From assembly GCA_020438105.1 (NCBI GenBank), contig JAGQVE010000019.1, positions 1,384-65,383 on the forward strand: DNA of 64,000 nt. Direction: 5' to 3'. The notes under the pieces are model-generated. The model did not search any database. It was not told the origin of the DNA and was given only the letters and a program-made list of their open reading frames with translations. The DNA comes from Bacteroidales bacterium. Its GTDB lineage: Bacteria; Bacteroidota; Bacteroidia; Bacteroidales; JAADJA01. Every line of letters starts with the position of its first letter. Position 1 is the stretch's first letter. The translations under genes were made by a program, and so were the position numbers. Shown piece by piece: positions 9,084-17,371 of the stretch.

Positions 9084-12000
9084 ATGAAAAAGCTCCTGTT
9101 TGTATGTTGCTTGCTTTTTTCGATGGGATTAACCGCTCAGGATTTATTGATTAATGAATTTGGTGCAAAAAATCACCATATATTGGCTGATCCTGATTTC
9201 AGACAGTTTGCTGATTGGATTGAAATTTACAACCCCAATACCCAAAATTTAAATCTCAATAATTATTACCTCACCGATGATCCTGAAGATATCACCAAAT
9301 GGCAATTTCCCACAGGAACCGGTCTTCAGGGGCAAGATTACCTCGTTATTTGGGCCGACGGTGCTGATAGCAAAGATGAAGCTTTACATACAAACTTTAA
9401 ATTAAGCACATCAGATGGATGGATTGGTATTTATGATCAGTCATTTAATCTGGTTCATGAAGTTAATTATACGGATCAATATGCTGATATAAGTTATGGG
9501 CTGAGCAACGACATATGGGTTTATTTTGGTGAGCCAACTCCCGGGCAGGTTAATTCAGCCGGATGGCCATCTTCCGAACGAGAACCAATCCCTGAATTTT
9601 CGCTTTCCGATGGTTTTTATATTACCAAAACTTTGCTTGAGCTCAGTAGTCCTTCCGGTGAGGGAACCATTCACTACAGCCTTGATGGTAGTTTTCCAAC
9701 ATTACAATCTACAATTTATAATAATCCCATTGAGCTTAATGAAAATACAGTAATAAGGGCCAGGATTATTGGATCTAAACTTCCCGGTCCTGAAAAAACA
9801 GGTGTTTATTTTGTTGATGTAAACAAGGATCTCCCGGTAGTTTCCATGATTATTGACCCTGATTTTTTATGGGATTTTAATGTAGGCATATTTGTGGACT
9901 CATTAATTGAATTACGAAAAGACTGGGAGCGATTTTCCAATATCAAATACTTCGTAAATAAGGAACTTGCCATTGATGCAGATAATGACATCCGGCTTTT
10001 TGGAAACACAGCATTTACGCTTCCGCAGAAATCCGTAGCCATTTTTCCGGAGGAAAAAATTGAATACCCCATTTTTAATAACAATGCTGTAGCGGAATTT
10101 AAATCTTTGATTCTGCGCAGTTCGAGCGATGATTGGGCCTCAACAATGTTTAGGGACGGTTTTGTTCAGACACTTATCGGACTAAAGCTTCCAATCGACC
10201 ATCAGGCTTACCAGCCTGCAGTGCTTTATATAAATGGTGAATATTTCGGGATCTTTAATATCCGTGAAAAATACAATGAGGATTACCTTAAATATCATCA
10301 CGGAATAAATAAGGATGAAATTGATATGCTTGAGCTTAATTACTGGGGTTATACTACCACGGTTTTGGCTGGCTCTGATGATACTTATTATGATCTGCTA
10401 TCGTTCCTTAACTCCAGTAACATTTCGGATGATTCGGTATTTAATCAGGTGTATGATTATTTAGATATCGACAATTATACCCACTATATCATCACCGAGA
10501 TTTATGTGGGAAATATCAGCTACAAACACAATATAAAAACATGGCGGGAAAATACCTTTAACGATGGTTTTAAATGGCTCTTTTTTGATGCCGACCGCGG
10601 CTACCTCAATTCTTCAAACAAGGTGTTTCAGGATATTTACGATAATGATCCGATCTTTAATGGTATTCTTGAAAATGAAAATTACAGAAATCATTTTCTG
10701 CAGCAAACCTGCGCCCATATCAACACCACTTTCCGCAAATCAGCAGTGGATTATTTGATCGACAGCTTAAAAGCAAACATTGAAACAGAAATGCCTTTCC
10801 ATATTCAGCGCTGGGCTCCCTCAGGCGGGGTTCAATCGCTTAATAGCTGGAACTATAATGTGCAAGGCATGAAGAATTTTGCTGGGCAACGCAAAGATAC
10901 CTTACTCCAACGGTTGAATGAATTTTATAGTTTAGATGGTTTGGTGAATATTCACCTTACCAAATCGCACCCTCATGGTGGCACCGTTTATATGGAAGGG
11001 GTAAAGAATCCTTATAATGACTCTATCCATACATTTTTTAAAAATATTCCGGTAAAGCTTGTTGTAAAACCTAACCCCGGTTACACTTTTGTAGATTGGC
11101 AGGGTATCTCAGAAAGCGATTCCATCACAATGCTTTTTGATGAGGATATGGACCTCAATGTACGTTTTCAACCCGATTGCGATGTTCCGGCCGTAATTAC
11201 CGAAGACTTTGGGCTTACGTTGGATTGTTCACCCTATTATTTCCAGAACTCCCTGGTGATTGATGAAGGAGCAACACTTTATTGCGAACCCGGCGTGGAA
11301 ATAAATTTTGCCGACGAAAAAGGTTTATTGGTTAAAGGAACAGCATCTTTTATCGGAACAGCCTCAAATCCAATAATTATCCAGGGGCAGAATCCCGGAG
11401 CATGGCACTATATTGATGTTGTGAATGGTGAAATTGATTTTGAAAATGTTCACATTTCAGCGGGTAGAAAAGCAATACATTTTTACAATAGTGCTGTCAT
11501 TAATATTTCTAATTCCGTATTTTATGAATCCGATGCTGATCTGGATGATTTGATTTCGGGAACCAATGCCATTGTTGAAATAGCTAATTGTAAGTTTTAT
11601 GGAAACCCCAATAACACCAAAAAGGATGGGATAGATTGCGATAGCATTCAATCCGGTACTTTTACCAACAATGAATTTTTTGACATCACGGACGATTGTA
11701 TAGATATTGGAACCCATAGTTCCAATGTTATTATCACCGGAAACCGGATGTTCGACTGCCAGAGTATGGGCATTTCAATTGGAGAATATTCGCAGGCAAC
11801 CATTTCAAGAAATATTGTTGCCGGTTCTGATGGTGGAATTCAGGTGCATACCGGGGCTAGTGCGATAATAATCAATAACACCCTATTTAACAATGGGGTG
11901 GGAGTGCAGGCATATCATTATGATAATACGCCAAACTCAGGAGGCGAAGCTATTATTTCAAATACACTGTTTTCGATGTGTGGTGAAGATATTGGATTGC

Positions 12001-12479
12001 AAACCAATTCGGTGGTGAGTATCAATTATTGTTTGTCTGATCAAGGGACTCTTGACGGGGAACATAATCTTTTTGATGATCCACTGATGGTTCAGCCCGA
12101 ATTAAATAATTTCAATTTGTTGCAAACATCGCCCTGTATTGATAAAGGTGATCCGCAATCGCCAAATGATCCGGATAATACAGTGTCAGACATTGGCGCC
12201 CTGCCTTTTAATAAAGATAGTTCAATTATTGAATATCAAAATGAAATACAAGTTTATCCAAATCCCTTCCACAATAAATTTACGATTCGTCTAAAAAATG
12301 AAACACTGATCGAATCGGTGAGGGTATATGGATTGCAGGGTAATTTAATTCATGAACAAAATAACATAAACCTGAACAAATGTGCTATCACTGTTGCATA
12401 TGCAGGTTTACTGATTGTAAGGGTAGTTGATAGCAACCAGCATGTTTACAATATAAAACTCATTGCCACTGAAAAATGA
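9084..12479 (+). CDS. Secreted multidomain CotH-family protein with T9SS sorting domain
   Basis: This is a 1131-residue exported protein. In order it has a signal peptide ending near TAQ (18), a lamin-tail-like domain at about 20-150, a chitobiase/FN3-like segment at about 175-235, and a CotH kinase-like region at about 255-610. A divergent InlB B-type repeat lies at about 635-700, a right-handed beta-helix with Asn/Ile ladders at about 720-1040, and a T9SS type A C-terminal domain starting VYPNPF near 1057. CotH proteins are atypical protein kinases that phosphorylate spore-coat or surface proteins. Here the metal-site FDADRG is present (D502, D504), but the position of the catalytic Asp, inferred by aligning with the next gene, is Ile478. 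Kinase activity is therefore doubtful. Its stop overlaps the next start as ATGA, so the two are translationally coupled. Confidence 0.88.
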   Translation: MKKLLFVCCLLFSMGLTAQDLLINEFGAKNHHILADPDFRQFADWIEIYNPNTQNLNLNNYYLTDDPEDITKWQFPTGTGLQGQDYLVIWADGADSKDEALHTNFKLSTSDGWIGIYDQSFNLVHEVNYTDQYADISYGLSNDIWVYFGEPTPGQVNSAGWPSSEREPIPEFSLSDGFYITKTLLELSSPSGEGTIHYSLDGSFPTLQSTIYNNPIELNENTVIRARIIGSKLPGPEKTGVYFVDVNKDLPVVSMIIDPDFLWDFNVGIFVDSLIELRKDWERFSNIKYFVNKELAIDADNDIRLFGNTAFTLPQKSVAIFPEEKIEYPIFNNNAVAEFKSLILRSSSDDWASTMFRDGFVQTLIGLKLPIDHQAYQPAVLYINGEYFGIFNIREKYNEDYLKYHHGINKDEIDMLELNYWGYTTTVLAGSDDTYYDLLSFLNSSNISDDSVFNQVYDYLDIDNYTHYIITEIYVGNISYKHNIKTWRENTFNDGFKWLFFDADRGYLNSSNKVFQDIYDNDPIFNGILENENYRNHFLQQTCAHINTTFRKSAVDYLIDSLKANIETEMPFHIQRWAPSGGVQSLNSWNYNVQGMKNFAGQRKDTLLQRLNEFYSLDGLVNIHLTKSHPHGGTVYMEGVKNPYNDSIHTFFKNIPVKLVVKPNPGYTFVDWQGISESDSITMLFDEDMDLNVRFQPDCDVPAVITEDFGLTLDCSPYYFQNSLVIDEGATLYCEPGVEINFADEKGLLVKGTASFIGTASNPIIIQGQNPGAWHYIDVVNGEIDFENVHISAGRKAIHFYNSAVINISNSVFYESDADLDDLISGTNAIVEIANCKFYGNPNNTKKDGIDCDSIQSGTFTNNEFFDITDDCIDIGTHSSNVIITGNRMFDCQSMGISIGEYSQATISRNIVAGSDGGIQVHTGASAIIINNTLFNNGVGVQAYHYDNTPNSGGEAIISNTLFSMCGEDIGLQTNSVVSINYCLSDQGTLDGEHNLFDDPLMVQPELNNFNLLQTSPCIDKGDPQSPNDPDNTVSDIGALPFNKDSSIIEYQNEIQVYPNPFHNKFTIRLKNETLIESVRVYGLQGNLIHEQNNINLNKCAITVAYAGLLIVRVVDSNQHVYNIKLIATEK

Positions 12480-14788
12480 AAATTAAATTAACAATTCTGT
12501 TATGGGTTATTGCTTTAACTGCTTTTTCGCAAGGAATAGTAATTAATGAAGTGATGACTTCGAATTCCAATACCATTCTCGATGATTTTGGGGAGCCCTC
12601 TGATTGGCTTGAACTATACAATGATTCGGAGGAAACAATTGATATTTCCGGCTGGTATTTAACGGATGATGAAGCTGTTCTGATGAAATGGCAATTTCCG
12701 AATACTACCATGTTGCCGGGATCTTTTTTACTTGTTTTTTGCAGCGACAGAGATACTTTATCCGCATATCTTCACACGAATTTTAAATTAAAGGCCTCCG
12801 GGGAAGAACTGATACTTTCAAACCAGCAAGGCGAAGAGGTAGATGAAGTAGATCCCGTGGACCTTGATGTGGATATATCCTATGGCAGAGTAGCGGATGG
12901 TGCTGCTCAGTTTGATTTGTTTTATACCACAAGCCCCGGATTTACAAACGCTATGAATATCAAATTCATTCCGATTGAATTTTCATTGATCTCCGGATTT
13001 TATTCCCCCAGCACTACATTTTCTATTGATATTGAGGACGAAACGGCCCAGGTTTATTTTACGCTCAACTCCTGTGAGCCGATCCCCGGAACAGCATATA
13101 CTTACTTATACAATGAACCGCTTTTGCTTGACTCCTTGAATCAGATTCCAGTAATTTATTCAAATATACCTACCACTCCATTAAACAATTATGGTTATGT
13201 CCACTGGACGCCGCCGCTTGGGCCGGTTGAGAAATATATTGTTGTAAGGGCCAGGGCATTTGCAGGTGAACAGGCTTTATGTAATACCATCACAAATACA
13301 TATTTTGCCTCAAATGATATATCAAATCGTTTTGTATACCCTGTTCTTTCACTGGTAACAGATAGTGTTAACCTGTTTGACGACACAATTGGCATTTATG
13401 TTCCGGGGATACACCACGATTCAGGGGTTGTTAAATCAGGCAACTACTGGGAGCGAGGATTGGAATGGGAACGCAAGGCTAATTTTGAATACTTTTCCTC
13501 AACGGGTGAACTTTTGGTGGAAAAACAACTTGGAGTACGAATACAAGGCAACCTCAGCCGAGCCATGCCCCAAAAATCATTACAATATTTCCCGAGAGAA
13601 GAATATGACGGAGATGGTGATATGGATTATCCGTTTTTTGAAGCATATGAATATGAAAACTATGACAGGCTGATTTCAAGGTCGATTTTTTGTGCCCATG
13701 AATTTTCAATTGTGCGGGATGAAATAATGCAGGAAATTGTAAAAAATATGAATGTATTTTACCAGGAAATGCAACCCATCACATTGTTTATCAATGGTGA
13801 ATATTGGGGATTTCAGGTAATGCGTGAAAATCAGGATGAACATTATTTAAAGCAACATTTAGATTATGATCCCGATAGTGTCGATATAATTACTGCCACC
13901 TGGGTACTGGAGGCTGGTGATTTCGAAGAACACTTGATTTTCAGGGATTTTATCGAAAATCATGATCTTTCCATTCAGGAGAATTATGATTCGGCATCTG
14001 CAATGGTTGATATCCCTGCATATATTGATTATTATGTTGCCGAAATTTTCGTTTCAAACCAGGATTGGCCCGGCAATAATTACACAAAGTTCCGCAAGAA
14101 GGGCCCCGGTAATATGTGGCGTTGGTTTATATATGATATGGATAATGGTGGCATACATTTAACCGCCAATAATTTACTTCGCGCAACCGGTGATTCAATT
14201 ACCGGCATTAATCCTGAATGGTCAACCATAGTTTTTCAGAAATTTATGGAAAATGAAACTTTCAGATCCCAATTTCTTACGCGATTTGAATATCTCCTGA
14301 ATACTGATCTCTGCCCATCAAATACAATAGCTGTGGTTGATAAATGGCAGGAAATACTGGAATATGAATGGGCTAATACTACAAATCGCTGGGATAATTT
14401 CCCGGACCATGATACCTGGTTAAACACCATGGATGACTTACGAACATTTTTTGAATTGCGGCCGGGATACGTTTTGCAGCATCTTTCTGATTATTTTGAA
14501 ACAGATACACTGCACATTGAGTGCGAGAGCCTGATTAATAATGATAAAGAGGAGAGCCCATTTACACTTTATCCTAATCCAACTTCCAGTGAATTAAATC
14601 TTTTGTCGTACCAAAATATAGATCAAATTAAGATTTATTCAACCACCGGGCTTCTGGTTCGCAATATTTTTACAGGTAATCAGCGTGTTATTTCGGTTAA
14701 TATGAATGATCTTCCGGAAGGATTGTACATCCTGGTAGTTAGTATCAATAATAAAACCTATTCGGAAAAGATTATTAAGTCACGATAA
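12476..14788 (+). CDS. Secreted CotH kinase-family protein with T9SS sorting domain
   Basis: This 770-residue paralogue of the preceding protein lacks the InlB and beta-helix parts. A signal peptide ends near FSQ (19). A lamin-tail-like domain follows at about 20-150, a chitobiase-like segment at about 165-265, a CotH kinase region at about 285-640, and a T9SS type A domain starting LYPNPTSSELN near 699. The kinase signatures are complete by eye. NQDWPGNNY supplies the catalytic-loop Asp (D530) and YDMDNGG the metal-binding pair (D554, D556). The gene begins in an ATGA overlap with the first CotH gene, so both products are likely made in fixed ratio and exported together to the surface. The substrate is unknown. 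An active kinase beside a possibly inactive relative invites a kinase/pseudokinase interpretation, which is inference. Confidence 0.88.
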   Translation: MKIKLTILLWVIALTAFSQGIVINEVMTSNSNTILDDFGEPSDWLELYNDSEETIDISGWYLTDDEAVLMKWQFPNTTMLPGSFLLVFCSDRDTLSAYLHTNFKLKASGEELILSNQQGEEVDEVDPVDLDVDISYGRVADGAAQFDLFYTTSPGFTNAMNIKFIPIEFSLISGFYSPSTTFSIDIEDETAQVYFTLNSCEPIPGTAYTYLYNEPLLLDSLNQIPVIYSNIPTTPLNNYGYVHWTPPLGPVEKYIVVRARAFAGEQALCNTITNTYFASNDISNRFVYPVLSLVTDSVNLFDDTIGIYVPGIHHDSGVVKSGNYWERGLEWERKANFEYFSSTGELLVEKQLGVRIQGNLSRAMPQKSLQYFPREEYDGDGDMDYPFFEAYEYENYDRLISRSIFCAHEFSIVRDEIMQEIVKNMNVFYQEMQPITLFINGEYWGFQVMRENQDEHYLKQHLDYDPDSVDIITATWVLEAGDFEEHLIFRDFIENHDLSIQENYDSASAMVDIPAYIDYYVAEIFVSNQDWPGNNYTKFRKKGPGNMWRWFIYDMDNGGIHLTANNLLRATGDSITGINPEWSTIVFQKFMENETFRSQFLTRFEYLLNTDLCPSNTIAVVDKWQEILEYEWANTTNRWDNFPDHDTWLNTMDDLRTFFELRPGYVLQHLSDYFETDTLHIECESLINNDKEESPFTLYPNPTSSELNLLSYQNIDQIKIYSTTGLLVRNIFTGNQRVISVNMNDLPEGLYILVVSINNKTYSEKIIKSR

Positions 14789-14801
14789 ACAATTAGGCAC
14801 A

Positions 14802-15503
14802 CTACCCATTAATCACCAGCTTAAAACCGATTCCATGAACGTTGATCAATTCAATACTTTCATCTGCTTTCAGATACTTCCGCAATTTAGTAACATACAC
14901 ATCCATACTACGGGCATTGAAATAGCTGTCGTCATTCCATATCTTTTTAAGCGCCATACTCCGGTCTAAAACATCATTTACGTTATCGCACAGCATTTTC
15001 AGTAATTCCGATTCTTTTGATGTAAGTTTCATCTCTTCTTCGGGTGTTTTCAGGATTTGCCGGTTATAGTCGAAATGAAGCTTGCCGATATCATATATAT
15101 TGCGGCTGGTTTCCATCACCCGGCTTTCGGTGGCCCTTCGAATGATCGCCTTCATGCGCACCAACAGTTCTTCCATGCTGAAAGGTTTCGTCAGGTAGTC
15201 ATCAGCTCCAAGTTCAAATCCTTTTAGCTTGTCTTCCTGCATCGATTTGGCGGTAAGAAACAATATCGGAGTTTTCTTGTCAATTTCCCTGATTTCTTTG
15301 GCCAGTGTAAAGCCATCCTTCACTGGCATCATTACATCAATGATACAAAAGTCGAAATCGTCGTTCTTGAATTTTATAAAGGCCTCCTGTCCGTTTTCGC
15401 AGCGGGTGGTTGGATAACCTTTCGCTTCCAGATATGAGGTTAAAACAGCGCCAAGATTTTTGTCGTCTTCGGCGAGAAGTACCCTTGTTTTAATGCTTTC
15501 CAT
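14802..15503 (-). CDS. OmpR/PhoB-type response regulator
   Basis: This cytoplasmic DNA-binding regulator has 233 residues. The receiver domain spans about 6-122 with the acidic pair EDD at 12-14, the phospho-acceptor Asp56 in IIDVMMP, and the FLTAK lysine. The winged-helix domain spans about 135-230. The sequence strongly resembles RprY of Bacteroides, including the LTKPFSMEELLVRMKAI hinge. It lies two bases after its sensor kinase gene, so the pair is one operon read leftwards. Targets cannot be read from the window. It converges on the CotH gene with a 13-bp gap and no visible terminator. Confidence 0.93.
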   Translation of the reverse strand: MESIKTRVLLAEDDKNLGAVLTSYLEAKGYPTTRCENGQEAFIKFKNDDFDFCIIDVMMPVKDGFTLAKEIREIDKKTPILFLTAKSMQEDKLKGFELGADDYLTKPFSMEELLVRMKAIIRRATESRVMETSRNIYDIGKLHFDYNRQILKTPEEEMKLTSKESELLKMLCDNVNDVLDRSMALKKIWNDDSYFNARSMDVYVTKLRKYLKADESIELINVHGIGFKLVING

Positions 15504-15505
15504 TT

Positions 15506-16933
15506 TTAGTTATTGGTTTTATCAACAGGTAAATATACAATAAATTTGGTTCCCCGGTTAAGTTCACTCTCCAGCGAAATTTTACCGCCATGTTGTTCAA
15601 TGATATTTTTTACATAGCTCAGTCCGAGTCCAAATCCCTTAACATTATGAATATTACCAGTTGGGATTCGGTAAAGTTTTTCAAATATTTTCTTTTGATT
15701 TGCCTTGCTGATCCCGGGACCATTGTCCTTTACTGAAATCAGGATTCCACTGAAGGAGTCTTCGGTACTCACCTCAATTTCGGGATTTACCTGAGTATAT
15801 TTATTGGCATTGTCGAGCAGGTTAAACAATACGTTGGTAATATGTACCTTGTCCACTTCAGCAAAATGCGAATTTGCCTTTAGTTTGGTGATTATTTTTC
15901 CACCCTTATTTTCTACTTGAAGCTTAATATTTTTAATGGCTTCATCAACGATTTCATGAATATTTACCAATTCCTTTTTAAGAATTATCTGGCCTTTTTC
16001 GAGGCTCGCCGATTGCAATATCCGCTCTGCAAGATTTCCCAATCGTTTGTTTTCTTCATTAATTACATTTATGTAGTTATCATAAAGCACCTCCGATTTA
16101 ATTATGTCTTTATCACTTAGTGCTTCACATGCAAGTGATATGGTTGAAATCGGCGTTTTAATTTCGTGGGTCATGTTATTGATAAAATCGTTTTTCATTT
16201 CCGATACTTTCTTTTGCTTCAGGATGGTCATTACCGTGTAGGCAAAAGATAAAATGATCAGGATAACAAAAACTACCGAAATGAACAGCATTTGAGAAAG
16301 TTGTGTTAGCAGAAATCGTTTTTCATTTGGGAAATAAACCATCAGGTAATTGGGGCGGGCCATCATATCACTTGGGAAAAGCGCGTATGTAAAACCTTTA
16401 TTCAGCAATTCATCCGGGTACTTTCCTGTTTTTTGAACAGGCATGGTGTTTCGCAGCGGACTGAATATTCCGTACTCGAAATTGGTTTGAATACCCCTGT
16501 TCTTTAGTTCAACAGTAATCAATGAATCGAGAATCATTTCATCAATTCTTTTTTCGATGGGCAATTGACTCTCATTTATCATATTTTCCAATACATCCTG
16601 GGCGATGATTGATTTTTGCATAAACCGGTTGAACTCAATTGGATTCATGCTTTGAGCGGAAGGGTCCTCAAATAAAATCTGGTTGATGGAGTCCATCGAA
16701 TTGAGCCATTTTTGACGCTGCTGTAAATAATCCATTTTTCGGCTAAACTGACTTGCTGCTTCTATCCTTTCAAGATTATAAATCACCGAAGTCATCGCCT
16801 CATTCACACTTTGCGCAAAGTTGGCCTCCTTAACCGTAATGGTGTTTCGGATCCAGTAACTCTGGATAACCATCAGCCCAACGAGTGCCAGGCTCATCAC
16901 AATGATGATGATAATAAATACTTTACGGTTCAT
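15506..16933 (-). CDS. Membrane sensor histidine kinase (RprX-like)
   Basis: This is the partner of the regulator that follows. The 475-residue protein has a membrane segment at about 5-26, an extracytoplasmic sensor region of about 180 residues rich in Met and Gln, and a second membrane segment at about 215-240. A HisKA domain follows with the H-box NNMTHEIKTPIST, then an ATPase domain with N-box NLLDNANKY, G1 DNGPGI and G2 GFGLGLSYV. It autophosphorylates on the H-box His and passes the phosphate to the regulator Asp. The frame also opens at a GTG at 16939, but the ATG at 16933 begins the typical MNRKVF start, so I use that. The organisation and the similarity to RprX are seen or recalled; the stimulus is unknown. 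Confidence 0.92.
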   Translation of the reverse strand: MNRKVFIIIIIVMSLALVGLMVIQSYWIRNTITVKEANFAQSVNEAMTSVIYNLERIEAASQFSRKMDYLQQRQKWLNSMDSINQILFEDPSAQSMNPIEFNRFMQKSIIAQDVLENMINESQLPIEKRIDEMILDSLITVELKNRGIQTNFEYGIFSPLRNTMPVQKTGKYPDELLNKGFTYALFPSDMMARPNYLMVYFPNEKRFLLTQLSQMLFISVVFVILIILSFAYTVMTILKQKKVSEMKNDFINNMTHEIKTPISTISLACEALSDKDIIKSEVLYDNYINVINEENKRLGNLAERILQSASLEKGQIILKKELVNIHEIVDEAIKNIKLQVENKGGKIITKLKANSHFAEVDKVHITNVLFNLLDNANKYTQVNPEIEVSTEDSFSGILISVKDNGPGISKANQKKIFEKLYRIPTGNIHNVKGFGLGLSYVKNIIEQHGGKISLESELNRGTKFIVYLPVDKTNN

Positions 16934-17371
16934 TGTCACAAAAATACGCTGTGGTAGCAGAGCATATTTTGTTTTTAACGTTTCTTAACTTAAAGCGCCT
17001 TGGCATGGTTTGTGAAATTTAATGAACAGCTTTAGTTCATAATAAATAGACAAATTGCCAAAAGAGGTTAATTGTTAACTTTTTCAAAAAGATTTTACAC
17101 TCTAATATTTGGTTTTTGGTTTTTGGTTTGAAAGGTGTGGTTGCGGCTACACCTTTTTTTATGCCCCTTTCCGGGCATTCATACATGAAATACCTGAAAA
17201 GTCACAGTTAACAATAATTCTATTTTCATTACAGTTCATCTTCCGTTCGCTTTCCCGATTCTGGAAAATCCGTTTTGATTTGGGACAATGAAAATGCTCC
17301 CAACAGATATCCTTATTTAGTTTAATTCTTTATTTTTATATGCTTAACATTGCAACCGATAAATCCAAATA
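16934..17371. other. Intergenic region between divergent genes
   Basis: This A/T-rich gap separates the leftward kinase gene from the rightward EtfD-like gene. It holds a triple TTTTTGG-like run (about 17108-17129) followed by a strong + strand intrinsic terminator at 17131-17161. No gene feeds that terminator on the + strand. A 60-codon frame inside the gap lacks coding character. The right half (17162-17371) should contain the EtfD promoter, but no clear TAnnTTTG box was found. Confidence 0.6.
17131..17161 (+). terminator. Orphan intrinsic terminator
   Basis: AAAGGTGT (17131-17138) pairs with ACACCTTT (17149-17156) around a G-rich loop, and the T-run continues to about 17160. It is as strong as any terminator in the window but follows no + strand gene, so it may end a small RNA or a leader transcript. 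Confidence 0.6.

Noticed and set aside
17109..17291. 60-codon frame in the gap before the EtfD-like gene
   Set aside because: It runs through the terminator stem and T-run, has Phe-rich composition and no family match.
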